Source: Lentzea fradiae (GTDB lineage Bacteria; Actinomycetota; Actinomycetes; Mycobacteriales; Pseudonocardiaceae). Taken from it: a stretch of DNA of 64,000 nucleotides. The stretch is taken from assembly GCF_900100955.1 (NCBI RefSeq), contig NZ_FNCC01000017.1:141647-205646 (forward strand). Direction: 5' to 3'. Shown here piece after piece: positions 7,994-17,859 of the stretch. How positions within the stretch are numbered: the first letter of the stretch is position 1; the number at the start of each line of letters is the position of its first letter. The notes under the pieces are model-generated. The model ran no database searches. It was not told where the DNA came from and saw only the letters and a list, made by a program, of their open reading frames with translations. A program made the translations under genes and the position numbers.

Positions 7994-8160
7994 CGCGGGA
8001 GGCGAGTGGCCGCGCGGGAGGTTCGAGGTGGGCACCGCCGGTCCGGTGCCGCTCGGGCGTCGCCGAAGGACGCGTCGGCGGTGGCTGATGTGGAGTCGTG
8101 GCGCGACAGTGGCGTGTGGACGGTCGGACCGAGGCGGAAGTGCGATGCCGCGGCTGAAGG

Positions 8161-8712
8161 GTGATCCTGGCCTGGCGCGGCTCCCGCTGGACCGGGCGCC
8201 GTTCCCACCGCGCCCGTGGTGCCTGGCTGTCGTACCCGGTCACGGCGGGCGTCGCACCCGAGCCGCACGGCTCGACCCGCGGCCTCGGCAGTCCGCCCGC
8301 AGCTGCCCCCGCTCCCCGCAGCCCTCGCTCCCCGCAGCCCCCGCGCCCACAGTCCCCGCGCCCACAGTCCCCGCGCCCACAGTCCCCGCGCCCACAGCGA
8401 CCGGCTCCACCTGCCCAGCGGTTCGCGCCATCGCCGCCCCTCGGGCCGGCACCGGCCCACCAGCCCCACCCGCCCCGCCCTTCTCACCCGACCCGCGCTT
8501 CTCACCCACCCCGCCCGGTCTCCCGCACGCGGGCGGAGATCGTGATCGCGGCCACGGCTCGCCTGCTCCAATCGCCCAACCTGCCGCACCGGACGGCCGT
8601 GTCGAGGGAGACTCACCATGAGAGAAGCGGCGCGCCCCGGCGCGCCCACCCCCGAGCGGAAAGCACCCGAGCAGCGCCTGAGGGCGCTCCCGAACAGGTA
8701 ACGGAGTCGTAG
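8161..8712 (+). CDS. Doubtful proline-rich open frame before rapZ
   Basis: The 0.72 kb between uvrC and rapZ has no recognisable gene. This frame would encode 183 residues very rich in Pro, Arg, Ser and His, including the repeat PRPQS. It stops 2 bp before the rapZ start, and its third codon positions are GC-rich. However, all frames here are open because of composition, and no domain, signal or ribosome site supports it. It may be a non-coding or decayed spacer. Positions 7994-8160 hold nothing I can identify. Confidence 0.2.
   Translation: MILAWRGSRWTGRRSHRARGAWLSYPVTAGVAPEPHGSTRGLGSPPAAAPAPRSPRSPQPPRPQSPRPQSPRPQSPRPQRPAPPAQRFAPSPPLGPAPAHQPHPPRPSHPTRASHPPRPVSRTRAEIVIAATARLLQSPNLPHRTAVSRETHHERSGAPRRAHPRAESTRAAPEGAPEQVTES
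8341..8400. repeat. 15-bp tandem repeat, four units
   Basis: CCGCGCCCACAGTCC is repeated three times exactly (8341-8385) and a fourth time with a changed end (8386-8400). Just before it, a 16-bp near-repeat based on CTCCCCGCAGCCC occurs twice. This is a simple minisatellite in the uvrC-rapZ spacer. There are no spacers between units, so it is not CRISPR-like. Confidence 0.85.
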
Positions 8713-8714
8713 TC

Positions 8715-9593
8715 GTGAACGCGGAGAAGTCCGGCATCGAAGTCGCCGTGGTGACCGGGCTGTCCGGCGCGGGCCGCAGCACAGCGGCCAAGTGCCTGGA
8801 GGACCTGGGCTGGTTCGTCGTCGACAACCTGCCCCCGGAGCTGATCGCCACGATGGTGGAGCTCGGCGCCCAGGCGCGCGGGGCCATCACCAGGGTCGCT
8901 GTCGTCATGGACGTGCGCAGCCGCGCGTTCACCGAGGACCTGTCCGCCATCATCAAGGACCTCGACGCGCGCGGGTACAAGCCGCGCGTGCTCTTCCTGG
9001 AGGCCACGGACGCGGTGCTGATCCGCCGGTTCGAGGCGGTGCGGCGTGGTCACCCGATGCAGGGCGACGGGCGGTTGCAGGACGGCATCGAGGCCGAGCG
9101 CATCCTGCTGACACCGCTCAAGCAGGAGGCGGACCTGGTGCTCGACACGTCCGCGCTGAGCGTGCACCAGCTGCGCGCCAAGATCGAGGACACGTTCGGC
9201 ACCGAGGCGGCCACCAGGACGCGGGTCACCGTGCTGAGCTTCGGCTACAAGTACGGGCTGCCGATGGACGCCGACCTCGTCATGGACGTGCGGTTCCTGC
9301 CCAACCCGTTCTGGATCCCCGAGCTGCGCGAGCAGACGGGCCTGGATGGTGAGGTGCGCAACTACGTGCTGTCCCAGGAGGGCGCGGACGAGTTCCTTGA
9401 TCGGTACCACGAGCTGCTGAGGCTGATCGGCGCCGGGTACCGGCGTGAGGGCAAGCGCTACCTGACGCTCGCGATCGGCTGCACGGGTGGCAAGCACCGC
9501 AGTGTGGCCCTGAGCGAAGAGCTGGCCGCGAGGCTGGCGAGCGAGGACGGCATGGCCGTGAAGGTCGTGCACAGGGATCTGGGACGCGAGTGA
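8715..9593 (+). CDS. rapZ: RapZ-like nucleotide-binding protein
   Basis: A 292-residue P-loop protein. The Walker A motif GLSGAGRSTAAK has Arg in place of the usual Lys, which is normal for actinobacterial members. It is followed by WFVVDNLPP and the C-terminal hallmark GCTGGKHRSVALSEEL. In E. coli RapZ binds a small RNA and regulates amino-sugar synthesis; in actinobacteria its role is not settled, though the gene always travels with yvcK and whiA. The GTG at 8715 begins the coupled rapZ-yvcK-whiA operon, with overlaps at both junctions. Confidence 0.95.
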   Translation: MNAEKSGIEVAVVTGLSGAGRSTAAKCLEDLGWFVVDNLPPELIATMVELGAQARGAITRVAVVMDVRSRAFTEDLSAIIKDLDARGYKPRVLFLEATDAVLIRRFEAVRRGHPMQGDGRLQDGIEAERILLTPLKQEADLVLDTSALSVHQLRAKIEDTFGTEAATRTRVTVLSFGYKYGLPMDADLVMDVRFLPNPFWIPELREQTGLDGEVRNYVLSQEGADEFLDRYHELLRLIGAGYRREGKRYLTLAIGCTGGKHRSVALSEELAARLASEDGMAVKVVHRDLGRE

Positions 9594-10567
9594 CGAAGTT
9601 GAAAGCTGTTGCTTTGGGCGGCGGGCACGGTCTGCACGCGACGCTGAGCGCGCTCAAGCGGGTCACCGACGACGTGACGGCCGTGGTGACCGTCGCGGAC
9701 GACGGGGGCTCGTCGGGGCGGTTGCGGCGTGAGCTCTCCCACCTCCTGCCGCCGGGCGACCTGCGCAAGGCGATGGCGGCGCTGGCCGGGGACGACGAGT
9801 CGAGCAGGCGGTGGGCGGCGCTGTTCGGGCACCGCTTCGGCGGCACGGGCGCGCTCGCCGGCCACGCCGTCGGCAACCTGGTGATCGCCGGGCTGCTGGA
9901 GCAGCTCGGCGACCCGGTCGCGGTGCTCGACGTGACGAGCAGGCTGCTCGGCGTGCGGGGGCGGGTGCTGCCGATGTCGAACGACCCGCTAGACATCGAG
10001 GCCGACGTCATGGGGCTCGACGAGGACGTGACGGACGTCCGGCGCATCCGCGGCCAGGTCGCCATCGCGACGACACCGGGCCTGGTGCAGCGCATCCGGC
10101 TGACCTCCCCGAACGGGCGACCTGTGGGCTGCCCGGAAGCGGTGCAGGCTGTACTTGACGCCGATCTTGTGTTACTCGGCCCGGGATCGTGGTTCACCAG
10201 CGTGTTGCCGCATCTGCTGGTGCCCGAGCTGCTCGACGCGCTGGTGCGCACGCCCGCCAAGAAGGCCCTCGTGCTCAACCTCGTCCCCCAACCGGGGGAA
10301 ACGGCCGGTTTCTCTCCGGAGCGCCACTTGGACGTAGTCTGCGAGCACGCACCCGAGCTGAAGGTGGACGCGGTGATCGCGGACGTCGACTCGGTCCCCA
10401 CCCCGGACCGGCTGACGCGAGCCGCCTCGGCGCTGGGGGCGCGGACGCATCTGGCGAAGATCGCCGCACCGGACGCCGCGGACAGGCATGATCCGGAGGC
10501 GCTCGCCAGTTGCCTGAGGCAGGTGGTCGAGGAGACCGGAGTGGGAGGGACGAGCCCGTGGCGATGA
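9590..10567 (+). CDS. yvcK: YvcK/CofD-like gluconeogenesis factor
   Basis: A 325-residue cytosolic protein of the CofD-like/YvcK family. It starts with the nucleotide-binding loop ALGGGHGLHATLSALK, then VTVADDGGSSGRLRRE and GNLVIAGLLE, and later LGPGSWFTSVLPHLLVPEL. YvcK binds UDP-sugars and is needed for growth on gluconeogenic carbon and for wall synthesis in B. subtilis and mycobacteria. GTGA overlaps the rapZ stop, and its own end overlaps whiA by 10 nt, so all three are co-translated. Confidence 0.96.
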   Translation: MTKLKAVALGGGHGLHATLSALKRVTDDVTAVVTVADDGGSSGRLRRELSHLLPPGDLRKAMAALAGDDESSRRWAALFGHRFGGTGALAGHAVGNLVIAGLLEQLGDPVAVLDVTSRLLGVRGRVLPMSNDPLDIEADVMGLDEDVTDVRRIRGQVAIATTPGLVQRIRLTSPNGRPVGCPEAVQAVLDADLVLLGPGSWFTSVLPHLLVPELLDALVRTPAKKALVLNLVPQPGETAGFSPERHLDVVCEHAPELKVDAVIADVDSVPTPDRLTRAASALGARTHLAKIAAPDAADRHDPEALASCLRQVVEETGVGGTSPWR

Positions 10568-11544
10568 CGTCGGCGGTCAAGGACGAGCTGAGCAGGCTCG
10601 CGGTATCCAAGACCTGTTGCCGCCGCGCGGAGGTCTCGTCGCTGCTCAGGTTCGCCGGTGGGCTGCACATCGTGTCGGGCAGGGTCGTCGTCGAGGCCGA
10701 GCTCGACCTGGGGTCGGCCGCGCGCCGTCTCCTCAAGGAGATCCAGGCCCTCTACGGCCACCACGCCGAGGTCTTCACGATCCAGGGGAACGGCCTGCGC
10801 AAGGGCACCCGCTACGTCGTGCGCGTGGTGAAGGACGGCGAGGGTCTCGCGCGCCAGACGGGCCTGCTCGACCCGCGCGGCCGCCCGGTCCGCGGCCTGC
10901 CCGCCCCCGTCGTGTCCGGGGGCGTGTGCGACGCGGAGGCGGCGTGGCGCGGGGCGTTCCTCGCCCACGGCTCGCTCACCGAACCGGGCCGCAGCTCCTC
11001 GCTGGAGATCACCTGCCCGGGCCCGGAGGCGGCGCTCGCACTGGTCGGCGCCGCCCGCAGGATGGGCATCGCCTCCAAGTCCCGCGAGGTCCGCGGCGCC
11101 GAGCGCGTGGTGATACGAGACGGCGACGCGATCGGCGCCATGCTGACCAAGCTCGGCGCGCACGACAGCGTGCTGGCCTGGGAGGAACGCCGGATGCGGC
11201 GTGAGGTCCGCGCCACCGCGAACCGGCTCGCGAACTTCGACGACGCGAACCTGCGCCGGTCAGCGCGGGCGGCGGTCGCCGCGGCGGCCAGGGTCGCGCG
11301 GGCGCTCGAGATCCTCGGCCCGGAGGCACCGGACCACCTCGCCGCGGCGGGCCAGCTCCGGCTGGCGCACCGGCAGGCGTCGCTGGAGGAGCTCGGGCAG
11401 CTGTCCGACCCGCAGATGACCAAGGACGCGGTCGCCGGCCGGATCAGGCGCCTGCTCGCGATGGCCGACAAGCGGGCCAAGGACCTGGGGCTGCCGGACA
11501 CGGAGTCCGCGGTCACGGCCGAGATGCTCGAAGCCGAGGTCTGA
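10558..11544 (+). CDS. whiA: Sporulation/division regulator WhiA
   Basis: WhiA is the DNA-binding partner of WhiB and switches on division genes (ftsZ, parAB and others) in sporulating actinomycetes. The 328-residue product has the N-terminal part MAMTSAVKDELSRL, TCCRRAEVSSLLRFAGGLH, a LAGLIDADG-like homing-endonuclease fold without nuclease residues (GAFLAHGSLTEPG), and a C-terminal helix-turn-helix (QLSDPQMTKDAVAGRIRRL). The start at GTG 10558 is chosen because GGGAGGGA lies 7 nt before it and it gives the length typical of Streptomyces WhiA. The frame also runs upstream to 10510. An 8-bp GC hairpin (11545-11562) follows the stop. Confidence 0.97.
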   Translation: MAMTSAVKDELSRLAVSKTCCRRAEVSSLLRFAGGLHIVSGRVVVEAELDLGSAARRLLKEIQALYGHHAEVFTIQGNGLRKGTRYVVRVVKDGEGLARQTGLLDPRGRPVRGLPAPVVSGGVCDAEAAWRGAFLAHGSLTEPGRSSSLEITCPGPEAALALVGAARRMGIASKSREVRGAERVVIRDGDAIGAMLTKLGAHDSVLAWEERRMRREVRATANRLANFDDANLRRSARAAVAAAARVARALEILGPEAPDHLAAAGQLRLAHRQASLEELGQLSDPQMTKDAVAGRIRRLLAMADKRAKDLGLPDTESAVTAEMLEAEV

Positions 11545-11562
11545 CCGGCCGGGTCCGGCCGG
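11545..11562. terminator. GC hairpin after whiA
   Basis: CCGGCCGG at 11545-11552 and again at 11555-11562, a palindrome with GT at its centre, immediately follows the whiA stop. The remaining 120 bp up to the convergent LuxR gene hold short direct repeats of the type GCCTCCGG and no gene. Confidence 0.4.
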
Positions 11563-11685
11563 GCAAAGCAGCTGGGCGGGACCGGCGGGCGGGGTTCGGC
11601 CAGGCGTCGTCTCTCCGGCCGCCTCTGCTCGCCCTCCGGTTCGCCACCCGACCGCCTCCGGACCGCTCTCGACTGCCTCCGGCCG

Positions 11686-14037
11686 TCAGGGCGTGTGCCT
11701 GCCCGCCCAGACGGCGAGCTGGGCTCGTGACCGCAGGCCCAGCTTCGACCTGGCCTGCGTCACGTGACGGGCGACGGTGTGGGGTGAGATCCCCAGCCGT
11801 TGCCCGATCTGCCGGTTCGTCAGGCCCTCGGCCACCAGGCTCGCGACGTGCAGCTCGCGCGCCGAGACCAGGCCCTCGCCCGCGTCGGCGCCGGGTGGGT
11901 CGGCCAGGGCGTAGGCCACGGCCTGCGCCAGCGACATGCGTTCGCCCATCGACTCGGCGGCGCGCAGTCTGGCGGCCGGGACGCGGTCGCGGCACACGTC
12001 CCTCGCCCGGTCGAGCAACGTCTGCCAGTACGGCTCGGCGCGGAAGTCGAAGCGGGTGCGGACCACGGACGCCGCGGTCAAGAGCGACAGCGCGCGTTCG
12101 TCGTCGGCTCCCACGCCGACGAAGCCCAGCGCGAGCCCTTCCAGGTCGTAGAACTGGTCCATCGGGTGCGCGGAGCCCCGTTGCAGGCTCTCCCGGAACA
12201 GCACCACGGCTTCGTCGAAGTCCTTGCGCGCCAACGCGATCGCGCCCGCCGTGTGCAGGGTCGAGTTCAGCATGTGCGGCAGGCCGACCAGGCGCATCAA
12301 GGTCAGCGACTCGCGCACCAGCGGCTCCGCCAGTTCGGCTTCGCCGTGTTGCAGCAGGGTCCAGCCGTAGGAGTTGAGCAGGACGGCCCGCGCGAGTTTG
12401 TCGCCCGGCCCGCGCATGAGGTCCACGGCCTCGTCGAACAGCCGCCACGCCTCCCGCTGGTCGCCGACGTGGGCCTCGGCGGAGGCCAGCACCTCCAGCG
12501 CGCGGGCCAGCGTGCCGGGGCGGCCCGCGCCCGCCCGTTCGATCTCCAGCGACTCCCGCGCGAAGCGGCGGGTCGCCTCCCAGCCGCCGCGGATGCGGTG
12601 GTGCATCGCCGTGAGCACCGTCAGGACGCTGCGGTACGCCGGGGGAACGGGCCTGGTCAGAGCGCTGTGCAGCAGCTCGGTGGGGGCGCCGCGCGGCCCG
12701 CGGGGCGTGGACGTGTACGCGGTGGCGACGACGGTGAGCGCGTGCCGGGGCCAGTCGCTCAGCTCCGCGGTGCGGGTCACGGCCAGCTCGATCAGCCCGG
12801 CGTTGCGCTCCAGGCGCAGCACCACGGGCGGCGCCGGGAAGAAGCGGGAGATCTCCGGCTCGACGACCGAGCACACCCACTCGACCACGCGGTCCGCCAC
12901 GAGGGAGACCTCGTCGCACTCCACGGCCCGTTCACGGCAGTACAGGCGCACGGACTCGAGCTGCCGGAACGTCACGTGCCCGTCGGCCCGGTCGACCACC
13001 AGCAGCGACTTCTGCTCCAGCCCCGCCAGCAGCTCCAGGGCGTCGTCCACGTCGCACACCGCGCTCGCGACACCCAGGTCGAACGGGACGCCGAGGACGG
13101 CGAGGCGGCGGCAGGCGGCCTGTTCGGCGGGGGAGAGGAGGTCGTAGCTCCAGCCGATCGCCGCGCGCAGGGTCCGGTGGCGGTCGTCGGCGGTGCGGGG
13201 GCCGCCGGTGAGCAGCGCCAGCCGGTCGCCGAGCCTGGCCAGGACGTCGGCGGGGGAGAGGACCGTGATGCGGCGCGCGGCCAGCTCGACGGCCAGCGGC
13301 ATCCCGTCGAGCGACCGGCACACGGCGACCACGTCCGCGACGTTGGACGCGTCGATCTCGAACGAGCGGTCCACGGCCACGGCGCGGTCGCGGAACAGCA
13401 CCACCGCGTCGTGGCGCAGCGCCTCGGCGACGTCGGCGTCCACGGGCGGCAGGCCCAGCTCCCCGACCGCGAAGACGCGTTCGCCCGCCAGCCGCAGCGG
13501 TTCCCGCGACGTCACCAGCACGCGCAGCTGCGGGCACCGGTCCAGCAGCTCCGCCACCACGCCGGCGACCTCGGCCAGCAGGTGCTCGCAGTTGTCCAGC
13601 ACGAGCAACGGGCGCCGGTGCCGGTCGACCTCGGCGACCACCGAGTCGAGCACCGAGCGGTTGGGCAGCCGGTGCGCGCCGACCGCCTGGTGGATCGCCC
13701 CGACGGCGTCGGAGACCGGGGCCAGCGCGGCCCACCACACCTGGTCCGCGCGCCTGCCCGCGTGCTGCGCGGCCAGCCTCGTCTTGCCCGCCCCGGCGGG
13801 CCCCACCAGCGACACGAGCCGCGCCGAGCCGAGCCGCGCGAGCGCCGCCAGCTCCTCGCGGCGGCCCACGAAGCTGTCGAGCGGCCTCGGCAGCGTCGAA
13901 CCGGGTGGCGCCTCGCCGCGCGTGGAGGCGCGTTCGCGGTAGGCGCGCTGGCGGCACGCGTTGGAGCAGTAACGGCGTCCTTGAGCGGCTTCGGAAAGCG
14001 GGGTGCGACAGGTCGCGCAGGCGGCGATGGCCGTCAT
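11686..14037 (-). CDS. LuxR-family ATPase regulator with N-terminal zinc-knuckle-like motif
   Basis: A 783-residue one-protein regulator. Residues about 6-35 contain CATC...YCSNACRQRAYRER, a treble-clef-like Cys arrangement. An AAA/NB-ARC-type ATPase follows from about 55, with FVGRREELAAL, Walker A GPAGAGKTRLA, Walker B-like LLVLDNCEHLL and VTSREPLRL. A long helical repeat region spans about 350-690. The C-terminus is a LuxR helix-turn-helix (LVAEGLTNRQIGQRLGISPHTVARHV). It resembles the SARP/LuxR 'LAL-like' ATPase regulators of actinomycetes. The ATG at 14037 opens the Cys motif; the longer frame to 14121 is not supported. It faces whiA convergently, and its target is unknown. Confidence 0.88.
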   Translation of the reverse strand: MTAIAACATCRTPLSEAAQGRRYCSNACRQRAYRERASTRGEAPPGSTLPRPLDSFVGRREELAALARLGSARLVSLVGPAGAGKTRLAAQHAGRRADQVWWAALAPVSDAVGAIHQAVGAHRLPNRSVLDSVVAEVDRHRRPLLVLDNCEHLLAEVAGVVAELLDRCPQLRVLVTSREPLRLAGERVFAVGELGLPPVDADVAEALRHDAVVLFRDRAVAVDRSFEIDASNVADVVAVCRSLDGMPLAVELAARRITVLSPADVLARLGDRLALLTGGPRTADDRHRTLRAAIGWSYDLLSPAEQAACRRLAVLGVPFDLGVASAVCDVDDALELLAGLEQKSLLVVDRADGHVTFRQLESVRLYCRERAVECDEVSLVADRVVEWVCSVVEPEISRFFPAPPVVLRLERNAGLIELAVTRTAELSDWPRHALTVVATAYTSTPRGPRGAPTELLHSALTRPVPPAYRSVLTVLTAMHHRIRGGWEATRRFARESLEIERAGAGRPGTLARALEVLASAEAHVGDQREAWRLFDEAVDLMRGPGDKLARAVLLNSYGWTLLQHGEAELAEPLVRESLTLMRLVGLPHMLNSTLHTAGAIALARKDFDEAVVLFRESLQRGSAHPMDQFYDLEGLALGFVGVGADDERALSLLTAASVVRTRFDFRAEPYWQTLLDRARDVCRDRVPAARLRAAESMGERMSLAQAVAYALADPPGADAGEGLVSARELHVASLVAEGLTNRQIGQRLGISPHTVARHVTQARSKLGLRSRAQLAVWAGRHTP

Positions 14038-14127
14038 GGACAGTGACCGTACCGCTGTGTAACGAGCCGTAACAGCCGCTGTTTCGGAGTATTGAACCGT
14101 CTCGCCGGGCGCGGACACCATTTCGTC

Positions 14128-14340
14128 ATGACGGGGAAGCAGGACCAGGGGACCGGTTCGCGGCTCGTGCCGCCGAGCGACCGGCAGGTGGTGGACGAGT
14201 GGCTCGCGCGGATCACGGCCGTGGTGGGCGAGGGCGCGGCGGAGGACAGCCCGGAGGCGTGCCGCACCGCCGCGGAGGCCGCGGAGGAGCTGAGCGCCTA
14301 CCTCTGGATGCTCCGCGCCTCACGCCGCCGAACGGCCTAG
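14128..14340 (+). CDS. Small hypothetical protein
   Basis: A 70-residue acidic protein from ATG 14128, in the frame also open from a TTG at 14092. It contains PPSDRQVVDEWLARI and a helical tail (EAAEELSAYLWMLRASRR). No domain is recognised. It is divergent from the LuxR-type regulator, with about 90 bp between starts, so it could be a regulator target. It ends 115 bp before gap, with CAGAC...GTCTG just after its stop. Codon bias looks coding, but the small size keeps confidence moderate. Confidence 0.5.
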   Translation: MTGKQDQGTGSRLVPPSDRQVVDEWLARITAVVGEGAAEDSPEACRTAAEAAEELSAYLWMLRASRRRTA

Positions 14341-14455
14341 TCAGACCCAGTTTGTCTGGTTCGATCAAGAGATACTGACTATCCCTGTGACCAGCGACGC
14401 AGTTCTCCGGCTAGGGTGGGCGTGTTCCTACCAAGCTGAACGCAAGGAGTCAGTC

Positions 14456-15460
<1,005 letters not shown>

Positions 15461-15477
15461 GCAGGGACGGGAAGTCA

Positions 15478-16671
15478 GTGAAGACTCTCAGCGACCTGCT
15501 CGCCGAGGGTGTCTCGGGTCGGCGCGTCCTCGTGCGCGCCGACCTGAACGTCCCCCTCGACGGAGACAAGATCACCGACGACGGCCGCGTCCGCGCGTCG
15601 GTGCCGACGATCAAGGCGCTCGCCGACGCGGGTGCCCGCGTGGTCGTCACCGCCCACCTCGGCCGCCCCAAGGGCGAGCCGGACCCGAAGTTCTCCCTCG
15701 CGCCCGCCGTCGCCCGCCTCGGTGAGCTGCTCGGTGCCGAGGTCCCGCTCGCGAGCGACCTCGTCGGCCCGTCCGCCACGTCCGTGGTCGGCGCGCTGAC
15801 CGACGGTGGCGTCGTCATGCTGGAGAACGTCCGCTTCGACGCCCGCGAGACCTCCAAGGTCGACGCGGAGCGCGAGGAGCTGGCCGACGAGCTGGCGTCG
15901 TTCGCCGACGCGTTCGTGTCCGACGGCTTCGGTGTCGTGCACCGCAAGCAGGCGTCGGTCTACGACGTGGCGAGCAAGCTGCCCGCCTACGTCGGCGGAC
16001 TGGTCGAGGCCGAGCTGGGTGTGCTGCGCAAGCTCACCGACGACCTGGAGCGCCCGTACGTCGTGGTGCTCGGCGGCGCGAAGGTCTCCGACAAGCTCGG
16101 CGTCATCGCGAACCTGCTGGGCAAGGTCGACAAGCTGCTCATCGGCGGCGGCATGGCGTACACGTTCCTCAAGGCCCAGGGCCATGAGGTCGGCACGTCG
16201 CTGCTCCAGGAGGACCAGCTCGACCAGGTGAAGGGCTTCCTCGCGGAGGCCGAGAAGCGCGGCGTCGAGCTCGTGCTCCCGGTCGACGTGCTCGTCACCG
16301 CCGAGTTCGGCAACGTCGAGCACGAGGTCGTCGGCACCGACGCGATCCCCGCGGACAAGATGGGCCTCGACATCGGCCCGAAGTCCCGCGAGCTGTTCGC
16401 GTCGAAGCTCGCCGACGCCAAGACCGTGTTCTGGAACGGCCCCACGGGCGTCTTCGAGATCGAGACCTACTCCGGCGGCACCCGTGCCGTCGCGGAGGCC
16501 CTCGTGAAGTCGGACGCGTTCACCGTCGTCGGCGGTGGCGACTCGGCCGCCGCGGTGCGGGCCCTCGGCCTGCCCGAGGACGGCTTCTCGCACATCTCCA
16601 CCGGTGGTGGCGCCTCCCTCGAGTTCCTGGAGGGCAAGGAGCTCCCCGGCATCAGCGTCTTGGAGTCCTGA
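15478..16671 (+). CDS. pgk: Phosphoglycerate kinase
   Basis: Pgk transfers the acyl phosphate of 1,3-bisphosphoglycerate to ADP. The 397-residue protein has the N-terminal substrate motif VLVRADLNVPLD, HLGRPKGEPDP, the basic patch ending FGVVHRKQAS, and the C-terminal nucleotide loop VVGGGDSAAAVRALG with ISTGGGASLEFLEG. The GTG start at 15478 is 17 bp after gap, with a purine-rich GGGACGGGAAG before it. The open frame running back to 14710 is antisense noise over gap. It is co-transcribed with gap and overlaps tpiA (TGATG). Confidence 0.98.
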   Translation: MKTLSDLLAEGVSGRRVLVRADLNVPLDGDKITDDGRVRASVPTIKALADAGARVVVTAHLGRPKGEPDPKFSLAPAVARLGELLGAEVPLASDLVGPSATSVVGALTDGGVVMLENVRFDARETSKVDAEREELADELASFADAFVSDGFGVVHRKQASVYDVASKLPAYVGGLVEAELGVLRKLTDDLERPYVVVLGGAKVSDKLGVIANLLGKVDKLLIGGGMAYTFLKAQGHEVGTSLLQEDQLDQVKGFLAEAEKRGVELVLPVDVLVTAEFGNVEHEVVGTDAIPADKMGLDIGPKSRELFASKLADAKTVFWNGPTGVFEIETYSGGTRAVAEALVKSDAFTVVGGGDSAAAVRALGLPEDGFSHISTGGGASLEFLEGKELPGISVLES

Positions 16672-17459
16672 TGGCAGCCCGGCTCCCGCTCATCGCGGGC
16701 AACTGGAAGATGAACCTCAACCACCTCGAGGCGATCGGCCTCGTGCAGAAGATCGCCTTCTCCCTGCCGGAGAAGTACTTCGCCAAGGTCGAGGTGGCCG
16801 TCCTCCCGCCGTTCGTCGACATCCGCAGCATCCAGACGCTGGTCGACGGCGACAAGCTGCTGATCAAGTACGGCGCGCAGGACATCTCGCGGCACGACTC
16901 CGGTGCCTACACCGGTGAGGTGTCCGGCCCGATGCTCAAGAAGCTCGGCTGCCACTACGTGGTGGTCGGCCACTCCGAGCGCCGCGAGTACCACGGCGAG
17001 ACCGACGCGGTCGTCAACGCGAAGGTCAAGGCCGCGCTCAAGCACGAGGTCACCCCGATCTTCTGCTTCGGCGAGAAGCTCGACGTGCGTGAGGCCAAGG
17101 GCCACTTGGAGCTGGTGCGCCAGCAGCTGGAGGACGGTCTGAAGGGCCTCACCGCCGAGCAGGTCGCCAAGGTCGTGTTCGCCTACGAGCCGGTGTGGGC
17201 GATCGGCACGGGCAAGACCGCGTCGTCCGCCGACGCGCAGGAGGTGTGCTCGCTGGTCCGCTCGTACGTGGCGGAGAAGTACGGCGAGGAGACCGCGGCC
17301 GTCGTGCGCGTGCTCTACGGCGGCTCGGTGAAGTCGTCCAACATCGGCGAGCTGATCCAGCAGAAGGACGTCGACGGTGCTCTCGTCGGCGGAGCGAGCC
17401 TGCAGGCGGATGAATTCACCAAGCTCTGCGCATTGGCTGCCGGCGGGCCTCTACCCTAA
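16671..17459 (+). CDS. tpiA: Triose-phosphate isomerase
   Basis: TpiA interconverts dihydroxyacetone phosphate and glyceraldehyde-3-phosphate. The 262-residue TIM barrel has the N-terminal AGNWKMN (catalytic Lys), VVGHSERRE (catalytic His near 100), the YEPVWAIGTGKTAS loop with the catalytic Glu, and VLYGGSVKSSN with GALVGGASL phosphate-binding loops. The start overlaps the pgk stop by one base. The length and all catalytic residues are normal. Confidence 0.98.
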   Translation: MAARLPLIAGNWKMNLNHLEAIGLVQKIAFSLPEKYFAKVEVAVLPPFVDIRSIQTLVDGDKLLIKYGAQDISRHDSGAYTGEVSGPMLKKLGCHYVVVGHSERREYHGETDAVVNAKVKAALKHEVTPIFCFGEKLDVREAKGHLELVRQQLEDGLKGLTAEQVAKVVFAYEPVWAIGTGKTASSADAQEVCSLVRSYVAEKYGEETAAVVRVLYGGSVKSSNIGELIQQKDVDGALVGGASLQADEFTKLCALAAGGPLP

Positions 17460-17553
17460 GTTGATCTGGATTGCTCACTAACACCACTGGTTGCACACGT
17501 TCGGCAGTCGAACAGGTACTCTATGGCGTCGGCTGCCTGACAGCGAGGAAGAA

Positions 17554-17793
17554 ATGATCCTGTTCCTGCAGATCCTGTTGATCGTTACCAGCGTGCTGCT
17601 GGTGCTGCTCGTGCTGCTGCACCGCGGCCGTGGTGGCGGCCTGTCCTCGCTGTTCGGCGGCGGTATGCAGTCGAGTCTGTCCGGTTCCTCCGTTGTCGAG
17701 AAGAACCTCGACCGCCTGACGCTGTTCGTCGGCGCGGTCTGGGTCATCGCCATCGTGGGCATCGGGCTGCTGGTCAAGCTCCCCGGAGCCTGA
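17554..17793 (+). CDS. secG: Preprotein translocase subunit SecG
   Basis: SecG is the small SecYEG channel subunit. The 79-residue protein has two membrane helices (about 2-24 and 53-76) joined by the family loop HRGRGGGLSSLFGGGMQSSL. The ATG at 17554 follows GAGGAAGAA. The open frame begins at 17491, but the extra residues are not SecG-like. It lies 94 bp after tpiA, as in many actinobacteria. A weak hairpin AAGCCC-TCCG-GGGCTT (17812-17827) follows its stop and may attenuate or end the glycolytic transcript. Confidence 0.95.
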   Translation: MILFLQILLIVTSVLLVLLVLLHRGRGGGLSSLFGGGMQSSLSGSSVVEKNLDRLTLFVGAVWVIAIVGIGLLVKLPGA

Positions 17794-17859
17794 TCAACCG
17801 TTCAGCGGCAGAAGCCCTCCGGGGCTTGGGGTAACCACTTGGTGGGGGTGTAACGGTCG

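Noticed and set aside
8341..8400. Possible CRISPR-like array
   Set aside because: Four directly adjacent 15-bp units without spacers; it is a simple tandem repeat.
7717..8649. Long minus-strand open frame with LWARG repeats
   Set aside because: It is antisense to the 3' end of uvrC and to the low-complexity spacer, and the repeats just mirror the 15-bp DNA repeat.
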